From Draconibacterium mangrovi_A (GTDB lineage: Bacteria; Bacteroidota; Bacteroidia; Bacteroidales; Prolixibacteraceae), in the NCBI RefSeq assembly GCF_037646455.1, contig NZ_JBBIXN010000002.1, forward strand, positions 868,001 through 932,000: 64,000 nucleotides of DNA, read 5' to 3'. Under the pieces are notes generated by a model, which worked only from the letters and a program-made list of their open reading frames with translations, searched no databases and was not told the origin of the DNA. Positions 60,289 to 64,000 of the stretch are shown here, piece by piece. A program made the translations under genes and the position numbers. The stretch's first letter is position 1, and each line of letters opens with the position of its first letter.

Positions 60289-60960
60289 ATGAAAAATATA
60301 ATAACAATTATTATTGCTATGACCTTGCTGTTCACGTTAAATCAGCTGTCAGGGCAAACGATAATAAATAATGACCCTGACGTATATAACAGGGTTTATT
60401 TGAGAACAGGAATAGAGCCTGCAACCATGCTTACCTTGGGTTATGAACGCAAGTTTGATGTCGGATTTTTAAATCAAAACATTGTAGGATACGCAGAATT
60501 TGGCTCATCCGTTGCCAATTTCAGCAACAACGATTTTAAAGTAGGCGGTATTCTGCCGGTTTTTGGAAAAGGGAAATTCAAAATCGTAAACAACCTGAAT
60601 TTATCAGTCGGAAGCATGTCGGCAAAGAATTTCGATTCTAAAAGATTTGCTGCAGCCGATGAGGTGGCATTTGGAATATACGGCGAGAAACGATTTGTTG
60701 CATTCACGACTGAATATGAAAAAATCTTTCTGAATAAGATTGAGCATACTGATTTCTACAAAGAAACCTATTACGAAGATGTTGTAGATGGCTGGTACAA
60801 AGGTGCCGGTGGAAGGTTCCAGATTGGAATTGAGGGTGGATTTACAGTAAAGAAAAGGCTGGATACACATTTAGAAGTGAAATTACCCTTTACCGAAAAG
60901 TTGAATAGTTACGGAGGTTCTCCAATGCACGTTAACTTGGGAATTGCTTACAGATTTTAA
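60289..60960 (+). CDS. Small outer-membrane beta-barrel protein
   Basis: 223 residues. Signal peptide ending SGQT at about 22-25. Alternating strands (YNRVYLRTGIEPATMLTLG, FLNQNIVGYAEFGSSVA) and the terminal strand MHVNLGIAYRF with a C-terminal Phe. Similar in size and end to the barrel at 44573, so it may be its functional counterpart in the second operon, though sequence similarity is low. Confidence 0.7.
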   Translation: MKNIITIIIAMTLLFTLNQLSGQTIINNDPDVYNRVYLRTGIEPATMLTLGYERKFDVGFLNQNIVGYAEFGSSVANFSNNDFKVGGILPVFGKGKFKIVNNLNLSVGSMSAKNFDSKRFAAADEVAFGIYGEKRFVAFTTEYEKIFLNKIEHTDFYKETYYEDVVDGWYKGAGGRFQIGIEGGFTVKKRLDTHLEVKLPFTEKLNSYGGSPMHVNLGIAYRF

Positions 60961-60961
60961 A

Positions 60962-61372
60962 ATGATATTCCATACACAAATAAAAATGTTGAAAATTGCA
61001 TTTTGGATAGGTGCCATTACCGATGCCCTGGCCGCTGTTATTATGATTTTTCCGGAACTCGGAGCATATTTCTTTAAACATGAGGAAGTTGCAATAACTC
61101 CCGAATACAGATATGCGCTTAGAATGGGAGCTGCTTTAATGGTCGGCTGGACAGCACTTTTAATTTGGGGAAGTATAAAACCAGTTGAACGCAGAGGAAT
61201 TTTAGTATTAACTGTATTCCCTGTTATAACCGGAATTGTCTTGGCTCAGATTTATGCGGTATACTCTGGCTACATTGAAATAGCCAGAATATTTCCGTTA
61301 TGGATTCACCTGACCCTGATAAGTACATTCTTTTTATTTGCCTATTTTAATTCTAACCAGAACTATTCATAA
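60962..61372 (+). CDS. Four-helix membrane protein, unknown function
   Basis: 136 residues from ATG 60962, one base after the barrel gene's stop (TAA A ATG). An internal ATG 8 codons on (MLKIAF) is an alternative. Helices: FWIGAITDALAAVIMIF, LRMGAALMVGWTALLIWG, LVLTVFPVITGIVLAQIYA and LWIHLTLISTFFLFAYF. No family recognised. Translational coupling with the barrel suggests a joint role. Confidence 0.6.
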   Translation: MIFHTQIKMLKIAFWIGAITDALAAVIMIFPELGAYFFKHEEVAITPEYRYALRMGAALMVGWTALLIWGSIKPVERRGILVLTVFPVITGIVLAQIYAVYSGYIEIARIFPLWIHLTLISTFFLFAYFNSNQNYS

Positions 61373-61451
61373 ATTTTCAAAAAGATGAATTAAGTTCAGG
61401 TTAATCCCGACTTAGATGAAGTTAAACTTTTAAAAAAAGATTTTACGTAAT

Positions 61452-61500
61452 CTTAGTCGCTGTCGGAGACAGGGATTATTTATGAATAATCCGGGCTAAG
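61452..61500. repeat. Three-way-junction repeat element
   Basis: Outer arms CTTAGTC and GGCTAAG pair (one G-T). Inside are two perfect hairpins: CTGTC/GACAG around GGA, and GGATTATT/AATAATCC around TATG. This is a compact cloverleaf-like fold without a T tract, in the 290-base gap before the SDR gene. No coding sequence is present in that gap. Reminiscent of the double-hairpin repeats at 31922 and 32079. Confidence 0.6.
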
Positions 61501-61585
61501 GTCAAAAGATCTAATAAAAACAAAAAATGAAAGGAGCATTGTCTACAGAACACAGAAGGATATTAATAAATTATCTATGCGAGTT

Positions 61586-61620
61586 CCACGGCTTCGTGGC
61601 AGTAAAAAATACCTACTGCC
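61586..61620. repeat. Second double hairpin in the SDR upstream gap
   Basis: CCACG pairs with CGTGG around GCTT, and GGCAGTA (sharing two G with the first stem) pairs with TACTGCC around AAAAATACC. The two hairpins exclude each other in part. Could be an attenuator or just a repeat, 40 bases before the SDR start. Confidence 0.5.
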
Positions 61621-61662
61621 TTTGATAATTGAAATACAATACATTAACTAAATTACATACAA

Positions 61663-62511
61663 GTGAAAATCAAAGAAAAAAAAGTTCTGTTGAACTATAA
61701 TAATGCTGGAAGAACTGTAATAACGGGAGCTTCTGCTGGATTAGGATTATGTTTTGCTAAAAAGCTTGCAGAATACGGATTTGATTTGGTATTGATTGCA
61801 CGACGAAAGGATCGACTTCAGGATATTGCGACCAGACTTGAATCGGAGCATTCCATTCAATGTGAAATATTACCGGCTGATCTTGCTCTTGATGAAGACA
61901 TTGAAAAAGTTGCAGACCATATTAAAAAAATTTCAGATCTTGATATTTTAATAAACAACGCCGGTTTTGCCACACTCGGTAATTTCATTGATGTACCTGT
62001 TGAAAAAGATATGCGTATGATTCATGTGCATATAAAAGCATCGGTACAATTTACCTATGCTGCTCTTCAAATTATGCGCAAAAGAAAACAGGGCGTTATT
62101 ATAAATGTATCTTCAATAGGTGCTTTTATATTAACACCGGGCAATGCACTATATGATGCTACTAAATCATTTCTTAATACATTTTCGCAAAACCTCAGCC
62201 TCGAATTACAGGGGTCGGGTATAAAAATACAGGCACTATGTCCCGGATTCATGAGTACAGAGTTTCATGAATCCGGAGATCTGAAAAACTTTGACAAAAG
62301 TGTTATACCTGATTCTTCATGGATGACACCGGAGAGCGTTGTTTCACAATCCTTAAAGGCGTTAGAAAAAAATAGAACTATTTTTATTCCAGGAAGGAAA
62401 AAGCGTTTTGCAAAGTGGCTTTATATGAACAGCTCGCTGGTACGCTACTTATTTCAAAAAAAACTTGAAAGCATAGAGCAGAATACAAAACAAGAAACGC
62501 AACGTACATAA
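61663..62511 (+). CDS. Short-chain dehydrogenase/reductase
   Basis: 282 residues from a GTG start (KIKEKKVLLNYNN), the best start available. Nucleotide loop VITGASAGLGLCFA (about 19-32), LINNAGFA, INVSSIGAF with catalytic Ser, and Y164/K168 in the YDATKSF motif. The classical SDR with a C-terminal membrane-like helix (WLYMNSSLVRYLFQ) resembles the DltE/YqjQ group. It oxidises or reduces a hydroxyl or keto group with NAD(P)H. It starts a new transcription block after the repeats, followed by a methyltransferase and a hydrolase. Confidence 0.9.
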   Translation: MKIKEKKVLLNYNNAGRTVITGASAGLGLCFAKKLAEYGFDLVLIARRKDRLQDIATRLESEHSIQCEILPADLALDEDIEKVADHIKKISDLDILINNAGFATLGNFIDVPVEKDMRMIHVHIKASVQFTYAALQIMRKRKQGVIINVSSIGAFILTPGNALYDATKSFLNTFSQNLSLELQGSGIKIQALCPGFMSTEFHESGDLKNFDKSVIPDSSWMTPESVVSQSLKALEKNRTIFIPGRKKRFAKWLYMNSSLVRYLFQKKLESIEQNTKQETQRT

Positions 62512-62529
62512 ACTGATAAACTAATAAAA

Positions 62530-63372
62530 ATGGGTATAAATAAAATAGTTAAATACGCAGGAAAACCTGCTCTTTACGAAAAAGGAACAGATGTGATGTG
62601 GACCGATCCGCACATTTCAAAACAATTGCTCGAGATTCACCTGCATCCTGATATAGATCTCGCCAGTAGAAAAAAGTCAACTGTTGAAAAAACAATCAAA
62701 TGGATTTTTGAACAGGTTGAGGATAATGAAATGAAAATCCTTGATTTGGGATGTGGTCCGGGTTTATACACACAAATAATCGCACAAAGAGGTCATAAAG
62801 TAACCGGAGTCGATTTCTCTGAAAACTCGATCGATTATGCAAAGCAGCAAGCAAAAGCTAAAAACCTGGATATTGAATACATCAATAAAAACTACCTGGA
62901 CCTGGATTTGCCGGAAAATGCATTTGATTTGGTAATGATGATATACACCGATCTGGGTGTGCTTCTACCTGAAGAACGAAATCAACTTCTAAGCAAAATA
63001 GAAAAAGTTTTAAAACCCGGCGGTACTCTAATTTTCGATGTATTGAATGATAAAGATCTGGATAAAAAAGTAAGTCCGAAAAACTGGGAAGTTGCTGGGC
63101 AGGGATTTTGGAGAGAGAATCCCTATTTAACGCTTTCAGAATCATTTTTCTATGAAAAAGAAAAAGTGATACTCAACCAACATATTGTTGCTGAAGATGA
63201 AAATACCAGCGTTTACCGGTTTTGGACGCACTATTTTTCGCATGATGATTTAATGCGTCTTTTAAAAACATTTGATTTTACCGAAATCGAATTTTGCGAG
63301 AACGTACTTCCTGCTGATGGCAATTTATGGAGTGGGGAGAATGTAACTTTTTGTAAAATGAGAAAATCTTAG
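62530..63372 (+). CDS. Class I SAM-dependent methyltransferase
   Basis: 280 residues. SAM loop ILDLGCGPGLYTQII (about 75-89), VTGVDFSENSI with the ribose-binding Asp, and VLKPGGTLIFDVLND. The N-terminus starts KIVKYAGKPALYEKGTDVMW and the C-terminal part has a RFWTHYFSHDDLMRLL pattern, both typical of a Bacteroidota/Firmicutes small-molecule branch. It lies 18 bases after the SDR gene in the same transcript. Substrate unknown. Confidence 0.85.
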   Translation: MGINKIVKYAGKPALYEKGTDVMWTDPHISKQLLEIHLHPDIDLASRKKSTVEKTIKWIFEQVEDNEMKILDLGCGPGLYTQIIAQRGHKVTGVDFSENSIDYAKQQAKAKNLDIEYINKNYLDLDLPENAFDLVMMIYTDLGVLLPEERNQLLSKIEKVLKPGGTLIFDVLNDKDLDKKVSPKNWEVAGQGFWRENPYLTLSESFFYEKEKVILNQHIVAEDENTSVYRFWTHYFSHDDLMRLLKTFDFTEIEFCENVLPADGNLWSGENVTFCKMRKS

Positions 63373-63394
63373 CATATTATCCTTTTTATTCGTG

Positions 63395-64000
63395 ATGCCA
63401 CAATTTAATTATCAGGGAAACAGCGTTTATTACAAAATTTCAGGAAAAGGAGAACCGCTTTTACTAATTCATGGGAATAGTGTTTCTTCCAAAATGTTTG
63501 ACTCGGTTATAAATACATATTCCGAAAAATATCAGGTTATAGTTTTTGACTTTCCCGGACATGGACAATCTTCACGATTAGAGAAGTTCGAAACAGATTT
63601 TTGGTATTACAATTCCGAGGTTGCAAATGCATTGTTGGAGGAATTGAAGCTTAAAAAAATTAACGTGATTGGCACAAGCGGAGGTGCATTGGTTGGCATT
63701 AACCTCGCTCTTGAACATCCGGATAAAGTTAAATTTTTGGTGGCCGATAGTTTTGAGGGAGAATTTCCTCTGGAGTCATATGTGAACAGTATTTGGAAAG
63801 AAAGGGAAAGTGACAAAAAGAACGAAGAAGCTCAATTATTCTGGAGACTTATGCATGGTGAAGGTTGGGAAAAAGTAGTAGATTTAGATACCGAGGTGAA
63901 CATTGACTTTGCTAAGACAGGAAAATCATTTTTTCGTAAGCCTATCTCACAACTGAATGTTTCAACACTTCTAACCGGAAGTTTGCAAGATGAATATTGC
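63395..64000 (+). CDS. Alpha/beta hydrolase (3' end cut by window)
   Basis: 202 residues from ATG 63395 to the window end. LLLIHGNSVSSKMF gives the oxyanion-loop HGN, DFPGHGQSS follows, and GTSGGALVGINLALEHP holds the nucleophile Ser95. The catalytic Asp and His would follow (LLTGSLQDEY is where the Asp usually lies). The class hydrolyses esters, lactones or amides. Third gene after the SDR and methyltransferase, 22 bases behind the latter. Confidence 0.85.
   Translation, partial: MPQFNYQGNSVYYKISGKGEPLLLIHGNSVSSKMFDSVINTYSEKYQVIVFDFPGHGQSSRLEKFETDFWYYNSEVANALLEELKLKKINVIGTSGGALVGINLALEHPDKVKFLVADSFEGEFPLESYVNSIWKERESDKKNEEAQLFWRLMHGEGWEKVVDLDTEVNIDFAKTGKSFFRKPISQLNVSTLLTGSLQDEYC

Noticed and set aside
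41301..64000. Antibiotic biosynthesis cluster
   Set aside because: No synthetase, PKS, RiPP precursor or exporter is present. The enzymes are hydrolytic or tailoring, so degradation or modification fits better.
1..64000. CRISPR arrays, tRNA or rRNA genes
   Set aside because: No regular short repeats with unique spacers and no recognisable tRNA or rRNA sequence were found while reading the intergenic regions.

Overview
The window looks like a piece of chromosome from a free-living member of the Bacteroidota, probably the Marinilabiliales/Prolixibacteraceae area (inference from gene content; no rRNA is present). The signs are two secreted proteins with type IX secretion (T9SS) sorting tails, many lipoproteins with Bacteroidota-style lipoboxes, sulfatase and GH2/GH3 enzymes, a DUF6090 protein, A-rich start regions with few strong Shine-Dalgarno sites, and a carotenoid gene set of the Bacteroidota type. 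No rRNA, tRNA, CRISPR array, phage or transposase was recognised.

Layout. 1-1.5 kb (minus): the end of a sodium-pump decarboxylase/carboxyltransferase pair (OadA-like, OadG-like). 1.8-8.7 kb: Hsp20, a CotH-kinase T9SS cargo followed by a fragment of another sorting domain, a SNF2 helicase and a CBM9-like protein. 8.85-15.9 kb (plus): a tight nine-gene carotenoid operon (crtB, idi, crtZ, two-domain lycopene cyclase, CruF/DUF422 hydratase, acyltransferase, GT2 glycosyltransferase, TPR protein, CrtI-family desaturase). Nearly all joints overlap or abut. The set predicts a C40 monocyclic carotenoid, hydroxylated, glycosylated and acylated. ppc (PEP carboxylase) follows.

19.0-31.7 kb: carbohydrate degradation. 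A GH3 with an inserted PA14 domain, an unassigned 827-aa TIM-barrel-like lipoprotein and a lysozyme-inhibitor-like lipoprotein form one operon converging on an S1 sulfatase. A quinone-reductase-like MDR enzyme, an exported PPOX-fold protein, a membrane protein and a second GH3 follow. There is no SusC/SusD pair. 31.7-36.7 kb is an AT-rich accessory stretch with hairpin repeats, small hypothetical proteins, a TlpA-like lipoprotein with a polyproline tail, a PAS-LuxR regulator and a MazEF pair. 37-41 kb is a 1348-aa GH2 beta-galactosidase carrying PASTA, F5/8C and T9SS domains.

41.3-64 kb (all plus) is the most unusual part: a gene island built by repeated local duplication. It holds two class-C beta-lactamase-like serine hydrolases, two DUF4386 membrane proteins, an intact and a broken nitroreductase, three copies of a small two-helix membrane protein, an intact and a frameshifted copy of a 75-aa protein behind near-identical terminators, and two about 140-bp upstream regions that align almost without gaps and carry 20-bp-spaced repeats. 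Among these sit two Ntn amide hydrolases (C45 type and choloylglycine-hydrolase type), an aminothiazoline-carboxylate-hydrolase-like protein, an ACMSD-like amidohydrolase, three methyltransferases, an SDR, two alpha/beta hydrolases and a MalT-like LuxR activator. I read this as a regulated system for hydrolysing and modifying amide, lactam or N-acyl small molecules. The substrate is unknown.
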